Positions 17,679 to 25,698 of a stretch of 44,472 nt of DNA are shown in pieces. Location: assembly GCA_016195385.1 (NCBI GenBank), contig JACPZS010000019.1, positions 1 to 44,472 of the forward strand. Direction: 5' to 3'. The notes below the pieces were generated by a model that did no database searches, was not told the origin of the DNA, and was given only the letters and a program-made list of their open reading frames with translations. The translations under genes were made by a program, and so were the position numbers. Position 1 is the first letter of the stretch, and each line of letters begins with the position of its first letter. Source of the stretch: Verrucomicrobiota bacterium. GTDB taxonomy: Bacteria; Verrucomicrobiota; Verrucomicrobiia; Limisphaerales; JACPZS01.

Positions 17679-18650
17679 TCAATCGGCGTAGCCGTTTGGA
17701 TGCCGCTGATGCCAGCGCCAGGCAGTTGCGACAATGTCGTCCAGTTTCGGGTACTTCGGACGCCAGCCAAGTTCGTTGATGGCTTTCGTCGCGGCGGCGA
17801 CGAGGCGCGGCGGATCGCCCGGACGGTGCGGCTTTTCGAGCGCTTTGATCGCCTGGCCAGAAATTTTTTCGCACGCCCTGATCACTTCGCGCACTGAATA
17901 GCCATCGCCATTGCCGAGATTGAAGAAGCCTTGTTTGCCCGGCTGCATCGCGAGAATGTGGGCCTGCGCGAGATCGAGAATGTGGACGTAGTCACGCACG
18001 CACGTGCCATCGGGCGTCGGATAATCCGCGCCGAAAATCTCGCAGTGCGGTGTCTGGCCGAGCGCGACCTTGAGCACGTTCGGAATGAGATGCGCTTCGA
18101 CGCGATGATGTTCGCCAAAACGCTCGCTTGCGCCCGCCGCATTGAAGTAACGGAACGCGACAAATTCCAGTCCGTGAATCCGATGGAACCACCGCAGCAA
18201 CTTCTCGAAAATCAACTTCGATTCGCCGTACGGATTGACGGGCTGCTGCGGAGCTTCCTCGGCGATGGGCACCACGTCTGGAATTCCGTAGGTGGCGCAG
18301 GTCGAACTGAACACAAATTTGCGCACGCCCGCAGCGACAGCGGCTTCGAGCAGAGTCAGTCCGTTGGCGACATTGTTGCGAAAATACTTTCCTGGTTGCG
18401 CCATGGATTCGCCCACGAGCGCGCTCGCCGCGAAGTGAAGGATGACCTCGGCCCCGGATTGTTGCAGCGTGGCGCGCACTTTTGCGGCATCGCTCAAGCA
18501 ACCTTCCACGAACGCCGCGCGCGCATCGACGGCGGAGCGATGTCCCTCGCTCAAGTTGTCCAAAACCGTCACGCGATGCCCGGCGTCGAGCAGCGCCTCG
18601 ACGCACACCGAGCCGATGTAACCTGCCCCGCCAGTGACCAGAACGTTCAT
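17679..18650 (-). CDS. galE: UDP-glucose 4-epimerase
   Basis: A 323-residue extended short-chain dehydrogenase that interconverts UDP-glucose and UDP-galactose using bound NAD. It shows the Rossmann motif GGAGYIG (7-13), the STCATYG strand, and the catalytic Y141-x-x-x-K145 in NPYGESK. The substrate-side motifs HLIPNVLKVALG, DYPTPDGTCVRDYVHILDLA and FNLGNGDGYSVREV follow, the standard GalE series. Length and start (MNVLVTGGAG) are normal. It could work with the UDP-glucose pyrophosphorylase (31186-32595) and UDP-glucose dehydrogenase (33192-34481) of this window in supplying sugar nucleotides for envelope polysaccharide, though it is not in their operon. It is divergent from the cytochrome/FG-GAP gene with an 84-base gap. 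Confidence 0.95.
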   Translation of the reverse strand: MNVLVTGGAGYIGSVCVEALLDAGHRVTVLDNLSEGHRSAVDARAAFVEGCLSDAAKVRATLQQSGAEVILHFAASALVGESMAQPGKYFRNNVANGLTLLEAAVAAGVRKFVFSSTCATYGIPDVVPIAEEAPQQPVNPYGESKLIFEKLLRWFHRIHGLEFVAFRYFNAAGASERFGEHHRVEAHLIPNVLKVALGQTPHCEIFGADYPTPDGTCVRDYVHILDLAQAHILAMQPGKQGFFNLGNGDGYSVREVIRACEKISGQAIKALEKPHRPGDPPRLVAAATKAINELGWRPKYPKLDDIVATAWRWHQRHPNGYAD

Positions 18651-18734
18651 GCGCGGGCAGGCTAAAGAGGCGGTGGGAGCGCAGCAACGAATTTAATTCC
18701 TGCCCGCGCGCCGCCCGGTTTATGCTGCGCGCCG

Positions 18735-20225
18735 ATGTGTTGGAGCTTGGTAATTTTAGCGATGGCAAGCGTTTTGAGTTGTCCAGTTTTCGGACAAACG
18801 CCGGCGAACATTTCCGCTGAAGTCAAACGCGGCGGCGAGTTGGCGAGCGTGGTCTGCGCCAATTGCCATTTGTTTCCCGAGCCAGGTTTGCTCGACAAGC
18901 AAACATGGAAGAATGGCGCGCTGCCGAACATGGACAAGCTGCTCGGCCTCTCGAAAATGAAGAACGATCCGAACCCGGATGCGCAACGAGTATTCGCCGA
19001 CTGGTTGCTGATCCGGAAATTTTACGTCGAGAGAGCGCCGGAAATTGCGCCGCCGCAAAAGGAGCATCCCAAGATCGCGATCGGCTTGAAACAATTCGAC
19101 GTGATCACGCCTGACTATCGTTCGCCGCCGCCGTACATCACGCTGACGAAAATCGATCCGATCACGCGCCAGATTTACGTTGGCAACGCGCGGACCAAGT
19201 CGCTCGACGTCCTCGACCCGATGGCGAAGCTGCTCACTTCGATTCCCGTGGACAGCCCGCCCGTGAGTCTCACGATCAAATCGAACGGACTGTTCGTCAC
19301 TTTGATCGGCAGCGTGCCGCCATCGGATGATCCGCAGGGAAAACTGGTTTGGATCCAGCGCAACGGCGACAAATACACCAACGGCGCGGAACTGGTTCAC
19401 CACATTCTGCGGCCAACGGACGCGCAGTTCGCCGATCTGAACAACGACGGCCGCCAAGATTTTGTGCTGTCGGGATTCGGAAATGTCACGGGCCGCTTTT
19501 CGTGGTACGAGAATCTTGGGCACGATCAATACCGCGAGCACGTGCTCTTCGATCGTCCGGGCGCGATTCGCTCCTGCGTTTATGACTTCAACCACGACGG
19601 TCACCTTGACCTCATCGTGATGATGGCGCAGGCGAAGGAGGGCATTTACATTTTCGCCAATCGCGGCCGCGGCGAATTCACCGAAGTGCCGGTCATCGAG
19701 TATCACCCGCTCTGGGGTTCGAGCTATTTTGAACTCGTGGACTTCAACAAGGACGGCTTCATCGACATCCTCGCAACCAACGGTGACAATGGCGAATACC
19801 CGTCGTGCATGAAGAATTATCACGGCGTCCGTCTCTACTTGAACGACGGCAAAAACCGCTTTCGTGAAGCCTTCTTCTATCCGCTAAACGGCGCGTTCAA
19901 AGCCATCGCGGCGGATTTTGATCGCGATGGCGATCTGGACATCGCCGCGATTTCGTATTTCCCCGACTACGAAAATTCGCCCGAAGAAAGCTTTGTCTAT
20001 CTCGAAAACCTGGGCGACCTGGAGTTCAAGGCCGCCACCTTCAAGGACTGCTTCGCCGGTCGCTGGCTCACAATGGACGTCGGCGATCTTGACGGCGATG
20101 GCGACCTCGACCTCGTGCTCGGCGCGTGCAACCGTAGCCCCTACAAAGTGTCGCGCGCGATTGCCAGCTTGTGGGAAACCAACGGCCCGACGTTGCTGCT
20201 GCTCAAAAACACGGTGAAGAAATGA
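18735..20225 (+). CDS. Exported c-type cytochrome fused to FG-GAP/VCBS beta-propeller
   Basis: The protein of 496 residues starts with a signal peptide (LVILAMASVLSCPVFG). A single haem c motif C41-A-N-C44-H45 follows in a short cytochrome-like segment. The rest is a beta-propeller of FG-GAP/VCBS repeats with EF-hand-like calcium loops: DLNNDGRQDFV, DFNHDGHLDLIV, DFNKDGFIDIL, DFDRDGDLDIA, DLDGDGDLDLV. Similar cytochrome/propeller proteins are common in Planctomycetes and Verrucomicrobia. Location is periplasm or surface. Covalent haem suggests electron transfer; the propeller suggests ligand or matrix binding. A distal Met ligand is not certain (candidates are in NMDKLLGLSKM). There is no neighbouring oxidoreductase gene. 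Confidence 0.85.
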   Translation: MCWSLVILAMASVLSCPVFGQTPANISAEVKRGGELASVVCANCHLFPEPGLLDKQTWKNGALPNMDKLLGLSKMKNDPNPDAQRVFADWLLIRKFYVERAPEIAPPQKEHPKIAIGLKQFDVITPDYRSPPPYITLTKIDPITRQIYVGNARTKSLDVLDPMAKLLTSIPVDSPPVSLTIKSNGLFVTLIGSVPPSDDPQGKLVWIQRNGDKYTNGAELVHHILRPTDAQFADLNNDGRQDFVLSGFGNVTGRFSWYENLGHDQYREHVLFDRPGAIRSCVYDFNHDGHLDLIVMMAQAKEGIYIFANRGRGEFTEVPVIEYHPLWGSSYFELVDFNKDGFIDILATNGDNGEYPSCMKNYHGVRLYLNDGKNRFREAFFYPLNGAFKAIAADFDRDGDLDIAAISYFPDYENSPEESFVYLENLGDLEFKAATFKDCFAGRWLTMDVGDLDGDGDLDLVLGACNRSPYKVSRAIASLWETNGPTLLLLKNTVKK

Positions 20226-20449
20226 GCGTTTTACCGTTTGCTTAATCTGTGCCGATTTCAGCTATTCCTCGTCAAACGAATGAATTGCAATTTGGACCTC
20301 AGAAAAACAGGAAGAAATTTTTCCCGCTTCCTTCCCGAGTAATTGAGTTCCAACTTTTCTTTTTGTGTCCGTCCGCAGCTTGGTTTTGCGTTCTAGCGAT
20401 TCGCTAAAATGATTGTCTCACTCGCCGACGCCGTGTTGAAATCCGCCAC

Positions 20450-21016
20450 GTGAACGACGCCGAAGTTCTCCAAATTTTCCGTGACACTGGCGCGCTGCTC
20501 GAAGGCCACTTCGTCCTGCGCAGCGGCCTGCATAGCCGCCAGTTTTTTCAATGCGCGCTGGCGCTCCAGCAAATGCCCATCGTCGAAAAACTCGGCGCGG
20601 CGCTTGCGGAAAAAGTTCGCACGCTCGAAGCGGTCACCGTGATTGCGCCAGCGATGGGCGGATTAGTCATCGGGCAGGAAGTCGCGCGGCAATTGCACGC
20701 GCGCTTCATTTTCGTGGAAAAGGAAGAAGGCAAGCTCGTGCTGCGTCGCGGCTTCAAGATCGCGCCCGGAGAAAAAATGCTCGTCGTCGAAGATGTCGTC
20801 ACCAAAGGCGGCCGCGTGCAGGAAACCATCGAGATAGTCCGCGCCCACGGCGGAATCGTCGCTTGCGTGGTGATGGTGGTCGATCGTTCCGGCGGCGGCG
20901 TGAATTTTGGCGTGCCAACTTCCAGCCTGCTGAAGTTGAACGTCGAAACGTTCGCGCCGGATAAACTGCCGCCGGACTTGGCGAAAGTTCCGGCAGTAAA
21001 GCCGGGGAGCAAATAG
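20450..21016 (+). CDS. pyrE: Orotate phosphoribosyltransferase
   Basis: PyrE joins orotate and PRPP to give OMP in de novo pyrimidine synthesis. The 188-residue protein has the N-terminal FRDTGALLEGHFVLRSGLHS segment, the AMGGLVIGQEVAR loop and the PRPP-binding motif MLVVEDVVTKGG with E114-D115. Length is slightly below that of E. coli PyrE but normal for this branch. The start is GTG at 20450; no ATG precedes the conserved N-terminal helix. The 224-base gap upstream holds no gene, only a 13-base palindrome TAGCGATTCGCTA (20394-20406) running into a -10-like TAAAAT. The restriction locus begins 51 bases downstream on the same strand. Confidence 0.95.
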   Translation: MNDAEVLQIFRDTGALLEGHFVLRSGLHSRQFFQCALALQQMPIVEKLGAALAEKVRTLEAVTVIAPAMGGLVIGQEVARQLHARFIFVEKEEGKLVLRRGFKIAPGEKMLVVEDVVTKGGRVQETIEIVRAHGGIVACVVMVVDRSGGGVNFGVPTSSLLKLNVETFAPDKLPPDLAKVPAVKPGSK

Positions 21017-21067
21017 ACTTGGCGCGTCTGCCGCCCTTGCTCAAGCTGCGTGCGCCCTGACTCGCAG

Positions 21068-22876
21068 ATGAAAGAACAATTCTTCTCCAAACTTGAATTG
21101 CTGATCGCGGATGCGCGGCGCCTCAAGACGGCCGGCTTTGGCGAACAGGAGCCGGAGGCAGCTACGTGCCACGAACTGCTGCTGCCGCTCTTTAAAGCAC
21201 TCGGCTTCCGCAAGGAGAACATCAAACCGGAGTTCAAAATCCTCAGTGATTCGGTGGATTACCTTTTGAAGTCCGAGCGCCCGCTCATCTTCGTCGAAGC
21301 CAAGAGCCTGCTCGATTGCCCGAACACCAGCCTGTTCGAGAAGCACCGCGCGCAGGTCCATCGCTATATCCAGAACTACCGCCTCAGTCCCGAAGTCACG
21401 AAGATGGAGCAGCCCGTTGCCTGGATTCTGCTCACCAACTTCGACCAACTCCACTTCATCCGCGTCAACGAAACCGCGCCGACGTTCTCTTTCAAGCTGG
21501 ATGAGCTTTGGCCGCGCCGCGAAGAACTTTGGGAACTGCTCGCGTTGGAAAATCTTGAAGCCAATCACATTGACGAGCTTTACGACCAACAGCACAAGGC
21601 CACGCTTGACCAGCGATTCCTCGCCGACCTCAAACGCTGGCGGCTGATGCTGGCCAACGGTTTCGCGCTGCGGAATCAAACCCGCCCGCTGGAAGAAATC
21701 ATCCGCGCCAGCCAGTTGCTCCTGAATCGTTTCATCTTGTGCCGCATGTTGGAAACGAACCGGCTCATCGAGTGGAACAAACTCGCCCGCTCCTATATTC
21801 ACTTCGAGGTTTTCTTCGGCAACTTCGCCGACAAAACCTTTGCCGAGCATCTCCGCGAGTCCCTCTTCATGGAGATCAAGAAAAAGTTCAACACCGAACT
21901 TTTCGAGCAGCCGCTCCTCTGCGACACGCTCCCGCTCGACAACCAGATTCTCGCCATGCTCGTCGGTCACGAACCGCTTTCGCCCGAAGTCGCGGCGCAG
22001 TGTGGCTTCGAGTCCGGGCAGGGTGAACTCCTCGCCTTTCGCCATCTTTACAACTACGACTTCAGCCTCATGTCCCAAGACGTGATGGGTTCGGTCTATG
22101 AACGCTTCCTCGCCCACAACCTCCGGCAGGACGGCGGACGCATCGTCATCGAAGACACCGATGAGCTGCGCAAAAAGGAAGGCATCTACTACACGCCGCG
22201 CTACATTGTGGACTACATCGTCACTCACACGCTCGGCGAAAAGATCAAACCCATCCTCGCCGAAGCCAAAGCGTTGCTCGGCTACAAGAATTTCAAAGAC
22301 GCGTTCGCCAAAATCCGCGAATTCTCGCAGATCAAAGTCCTCGACCCTGCGATGGGTTCGGGTTCATTCCTGCTGGGCGCGTTCGACTCGCTCATCGCCG
22401 CCTACGCGGACTACAACGCCGAATGTCAGCGCCACAAAAAAGAGCGCAACGTCGTCGGCACGCTGTTCGACGCGCCGGACGCCATCGCCGAAGAGGTGAA
22501 GGACGCCGCGCTCCATGTGCTGACGGAAAATCTTCACGGCGTGGACCTGGACGCGCAGGCCGTGGAAGTCGCCAAGCTCAACTTCTGGATTCGCTACATG
22601 GCGGTGGAGCGCGACGCGATGCGCGAGCGGCTGCGCTTTGAGAAGGGCCGCAGCCAGGCATTGAACCTTCTGCCCACGCTCACCGCCAATTTCAAGCACG
22701 GCAACTCGCTCATCGCGGACAAAGCCGTGGCGGGCGACACGGCGAGCAATTGGGCAACAGAATTTCCAAAGGTCAAAGACTTCGATGTCGTCATCGGCAA
22801 GGAAAGCGGTCTTCTGCCAAACAACCTTGCCATTGACACAGTGAAAGCTCGCGCAATTGACTTGGCGGTATCATAA
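21068..22876 (+). pseudogene. 5' part of a type IIG (Eco57I-like) restriction-methyltransferase, broken at motif IV
   Basis: The 602-residue reading starts at ATG 21068 (MKEQFFSKLELL). Its N-terminal domain has a PD-(D/E)XK nuclease pattern, D64 in SVDYLLK and E77-x-K79 in FVEAKS. A helical linker follows, then EGIYYTPRYIVDYIV and the SAM-binding motif I D426-PAMGSGSF, LHGVDLDAQAVEVAKLN and FKHGNSLI. Next comes FDVVIG at 22781-22798, where family members continue with the catalytic NPPY. Here it is followed by KESGLLPNN and a stop 26 codons later. Family members usually run to about 900-1300 residues with a target-recognition domain, so this part alone should not methylate DNA; the nuclease domain is intact. 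A type-IIG-like tail reappears at 24808. Confidence 0.82.
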
Positions 22877-23852
22877 TTTCTTCGACTTGAAACTAACCGA
22901 ACCATATTTCACAACCGAATACGGAAAAGCTTTTTTGGGCGATTCATCGGAACTGATGAAGGAAATTCCAGATGACTCAATCAATCTGGTCGTTACGTCT
23001 CCGCCTTTTGCACTCACACGAAAAAAAGCTTACGGCAACAAGGAGGATCACGAATACGTCGAGTGGTTCATGCCTTTTGCGAAAGAAATCAGACGAATTC
23101 TCAAAGAAGATGGCAGTTTCGTTCTTGATTTGGGTGGAGCGTATCGCAAAGGCTCGCCCACGCGTTCGCTTTACCAATACGAATTGCTCATCAAACTTTG
23201 CAATGAAGGCGGATTCCATCTAGCTCAAGAATTATTTCATTACAACCCGACACGGCTGCCGACGCCAGCCGAGTGGGTCACAGTGCGACGTGTGCGCTTG
23301 AAAGATTCGGTCAATGTTGTTTGGTGGTTGAGTAAATCTCTGAACCCCAAAAGCGACAACCGGAAAGTTTTGTTGGCTTACAGTGATGCGATGCAAGATT
23401 TGCTAAACCGCCAGTCTTACAATTCTGGCCGTCGGCCTTCGGAGCATGACATTAACGCGACATCATTTCTGACGAATAACGGCGGGGCTATCGCTCCGAA
23501 TGTTCTCGCGCTCGCCAATTCCGAAAGCAACAGCAGTTACATTACGCGTTGCAAAGAAAACAATCTTCAACTGCACCCAGCTCGCTTTCCCGCTGCGTTC
23601 GCAGCTTTTTTTATTAGTTTTTTGACGGATGAAGGCGACACAGTTCTCGATCCATTCGGCGGCTCTGGCTCGACTGGAGCGGCAGCCGAAAGAATGGTGC
23701 GCAATTGGATGACGATAGAAATCAATGAAGAATACATCCGTGGTTCGCAAATGAGATTTCAAGAGGACGACCAACCGCTCTTGTTAAAGGAGGCATCTGT
23801 TCCTTATGGCAAGGATCCTAAGAAAACCAAGACTGCTAGATCTCGTCGTTGA
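22857..23852 (+). CDS. Beta-class site-specific DNA methyltransferase (N4-cytosine or N6-adenine)
   Basis: This enzyme of about 331 residues has its catalytic motif IV first (VVTSPPF, 47-51) and its SAM-binding motif I near the end (VLDPFGGSGSTG, D265), the beta-class order. KEYG-like AYGNKEDHEYVEWF, FVLDLGGAYRKG, NPTRLPTPAEWV, DSVNVVWWLSK and HPARFP are features of type II M proteins; the SPPF core is most often N4-cytosine. The start is uncertain: no ATG occurs before residue 34, and TTG 22857 (MTWRYHNFF) or TTG 22887 are the options. TTG 22857 overlaps the end of the broken type IIG frame. It should protect the host from the HNH nuclease encoded next, whose start lies inside its last 47 bases. 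Confidence 0.9.
   Translation: MTWRYHNFFDLKLTEPYFTTEYGKAFLGDSSELMKEIPDDSINLVVTSPPFALTRKKAYGNKEDHEYVEWFMPFAKEIRRILKEDGSFVLDLGGAYRKGSPTRSLYQYELLIKLCNEGGFHLAQELFHYNPTRLPTPAEWVTVRRVRLKDSVNVVWWLSKSLNPKSDNRKVLLAYSDAMQDLLNRQSYNSGRRPSEHDINATSFLTNNGGAIAPNVLALANSESNSSYITRCKENNLQLHPARFPAAFAAFFISFLTDEGDTVLDPFGGSGSTGAAAERMVRNWMTIEINEEYIRGSQMRFQEDDQPLLLKEASVPYGKDPKKTKTARSRR
23787..23793 (+). promoter_or_regulatory. Strong Shine-Dalgarno site for the HNH nuclease gene
   Basis: AAGGAGG lies 12 bases before ATG 23806, within the 3' end of the methyltransferase gene. Most genes in this window have weak or no such site, so this fixes the nuclease start and suggests translation independent of the methyltransferase. 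Confidence 0.75.
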
Positions 23853-24807
23853 AGCAATCCATGCTTGCGGCTGGGATGTTTTGATTTTGTCGTCACGCGA
23901 CGACCATCCGTTCGCGCTGTCTATTTTCAAAGGTGATACAAAAGTTTCGTTGCTGGTTTATATTTGGAATTTGACGCACGGTGGATTTCCACGAGACCCG
24001 AATGAATTTCGGATTCAGGTAACTGGCGTCAGTCAAATTGAACTTCGTGTAGGTTGGAAAACACTTCTGTTGGGTTGGTCGGATGATTTGAATGCCTTTG
24101 CGGGATTTGACGCAACCAAGCATCAAATTTCCATGTCGGGGCGGTCTCCCTCTATTCAGATTAAACGTGATGCACTGGAAAAAGCCGTTAAGAATGGTTT
24201 TGCGACTCAGGCGCGGGACAATCAGGAAATCGCCATAGCTTTTCGACCAGACTTTTTCACCTCTTATGTTTTAGGCTCGTCAGAACTGCATCAAACCACG
24301 GCTGGCATCTTGGAGACAAAGGCGCTTGAGAGGATTTCCCGTGAAGAAGCTGTGGACTTTGACCTCGAAGACATCGAACCAAAAGAACGGCGACAAGTTT
24401 TGCAAACCGTGAACCGCAGAATTCGCGATGACCGTTTCCGGGTAAATGTTCTCCGCGCTTACAGCCATCGCTGTTGCGTCTGTGGTATCCAGTTGGATTT
24501 ACTTGATGCTGCTCACATCATTCCTGTTGAGCACGAACGTGGAACGGATGAAATCAAAAACGGGCTTTCACTTTGCGCTCTGCATCACCGAGCTTTTGAC
24601 CACGCTTTAATCACTGTTCGCACGGATTATTCGATTGATTGCAGCGAAAAAGAATTTCAGAGACTTCGCACAATCGGTTGGCACGGCGGTGAATCTGAAT
24701 TCAAAGCAGCACTGCGCGACGACATTTTATTGCCGCCGAAAAAAGAAATTTACCCTTCACCCAGCTATTTGGAATTTGGCCAAAAGTTGCGCGGCTGGAC
24801 AAATTAA
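23806..24807 (+). CDS. HNH_2-type restriction endonuclease
   Basis: A 333-residue protein with a C-terminal HNH_2 nuclease: FRVNVLRAYSHRCCVCG with zinc ligands C223/C226, LLDAAHIIPVEHERG with H237, then KNGLSLCALHHRAFDHAL with N252 and H260-H261. The N-terminal 180 residues look like a DNA-recognition part of unknown family (GWDVLILSSRDDHPFALSIF, LLVYIWNLTHGGFPRD). Such fused proteins are type II or modification-dependent nucleases, and pairing with a methyltransferase favours an ordinary type II system; recognition site unknown. The gene overlaps the methyltransferase end by 47 bases in another frame and has its own strong ribosome site. Low G+C matches the methyltransferase, not the flanks. 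Its TAA is followed directly by the ATG of the next frame. Confidence 0.9.
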   Translation: MARILRKPRLLDLVVEAIHACGWDVLILSSRDDHPFALSIFKGDTKVSLLVYIWNLTHGGFPRDPNEFRIQVTGVSQIELRVGWKTLLLGWSDDLNAFAGFDATKHQISMSGRSPSIQIKRDALEKAVKNGFATQARDNQEIAIAFRPDFFTSYVLGSSELHQTTAGILETKALERISREEAVDFDLEDIEPKERRQVLQTVNRRIRDDRFRVNVLRAYSHRCCVCGIQLDLLDAAHIIPVEHERGTDEIKNGLSLCALHHRAFDHALITVRTDYSIDCSEKEFQRLRTIGWHGGESEFKAALRDDILLPPKKEIYPSPSYLEFGQKLRGWTN

Positions 24808-25128
24808 ATGGACTCCGCGAGACAGCAATTCTTCGCCGAGCACTCGCGCCAGAAGAAATGGACGAAGGGCAAAAAGCCCGAGGCGATTTATCCGCTGCTG
24901 GTCAACACGCTCGAACCGCTGGTTTATTTCACGCCGGCTGCCGGCGACAATCTCCGCGCCATCCGTGACTTGACGAAAGCCGCCGCCGCCGAAGCCGGCA
25001 GTTCCGATCTGGCTGCGATTGAAAAGGAAATTGCGAAGCTCGACGCCGAGATCGATGAGCGCGTCTATGAACTTTACGCGCTGACGCCGGAAGAAATCCG
25101 CCTAGTCGAGGAATCCGCGCGGAAATGA
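24808..25128 (+). pseudogene. 3' remnant of the type IIG enzyme (C-terminal tail)
   Basis: The 106-residue frame starts at the ATG directly after the HNH stop. Its end, IEKEIAKLDAEIDERVYELY followed by ALTPEEIRLVEES, matches the C-terminal coiled tail of Eco57I-like type IIG enzymes (the 'IDxLVYELYGLTEEEIxIVE' pattern). G+C returns to the high flanking level. I read it as the displaced end of the gene begun at 21068, with several hundred residues of the middle, including NPPY and the target-recognition part, missing. The first 60 residues (RQKKWTKGKKPEAIYPLLV) are not recognised. It may still be translated as a small protein by reinitiation after the HNH gene. Confidence 0.65.
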
Positions 25129-25171
25129 GTCCTGGAATGACTGCCACAAAAAACGGGCTGACCGCGCGCCA

Positions 25172-25645
25172 ATGAACGTCGTCCTCGTCGAACCGGAAAT
25201 TCCGCCGAACACCGGCAACGTCGCCCGACTTTGCGCGGCGACGAACACGCGGCTGCACTTGATCGAACCGTTCGGCTTCCAGTTCGACGACAAGCAGATC
25301 AAGCGCGCGGGCATGGATTATTGGGCGCACGTCGATTGGCAACGCTGGCCGAACTGGACGGCGTTTCGCGAACAAGTGCCGGCCACGGCGCGGCTGTGGT
25401 TCATCGAGTCGGGCGGAGGGGAAATTTATTCCGAAGCAAAATTTGGCGCGGAGGATTACCTCGTGTTCGGTCGCGAGACGGCCGGCCTGCCGAAGAATTT
25501 GCTGGCGGAGAACCGCGACCATTGGCTGCGCATCCCGATGTTCAACCGCGACGCGCGCTCGCTTAATTTGTCGAACTGCGTCGCACTCGTGCTTTACGAA
25601 GCGCTGCGGCAACAGGGGTTTCGGGGTGAAATTGTCGAAGATTGA
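25172..25645 (+). CDS. trmL: tRNA (cytidine(34)-2'-O)-methyltransferase
   Basis: This 157-residue SPOUT-family enzyme methylates the ribose of the wobble C/U34 in tRNA-Leu isoacceptors using SAM. It has the family signatures VVLVEPEIPPNTGNVARLCA at the N-terminus, LVFGRETAGLP in the middle and the knotted C-terminal RSLNLSNCVALVLYEALRQ. The length is exactly that of TrmL (YibK type), without the N-terminal RNA-binding extension of larger SpoU proteins. The start ATG 25172 is immediately before the first strand. It lies 43 bases after the restriction-locus remnant on the same strand, with no functional link evident. Confidence 0.95.
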   Translation: MNVVLVEPEIPPNTGNVARLCAATNTRLHLIEPFGFQFDDKQIKRAGMDYWAHVDWQRWPNWTAFREQVPATARLWFIESGGGEIYSEAKFGAEDYLVFGRETAGLPKNLLAENRDHWLRIPMFNRDARSLNLSNCVALVLYEALRQQGFRGEIVED

Positions 25646-25698
25646 TTCCGTGAAGAAGATTGCCGCGCTGACGACGGAAAGCTAAGTTCGCCGCGAAA

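Larger units (their letters stand above)
22799..24807 (+). other. Lower-GC restriction-modification cassette lying inside the type IIG gene
   Basis: From the break after FDVVIG (22798) to the HNH stop codon (24807), base composition drops. For example, 22921-22980 has 25 G+C of 60 and 24601-24660 has 24 of 60, against 40 of 60 at 22621-22680 and 38 of 60 at 24901-24960. The segment encodes one complete methyltransferase and one HNH nuclease. Flanking DNA on both sides has type-IIG coding character. No transposase, terminal inverted repeat or target duplication was seen, so the mechanism may be recombination with replacement of the middle of the host gene. The exact ends are estimates. Confidence 0.7.

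Noticed and set aside
22799..24807. Insertion sequence or transposon carrying the restriction genes
   Set aside because: No transposase, no terminal inverted repeats and no target duplication could be found at the estimated ends.
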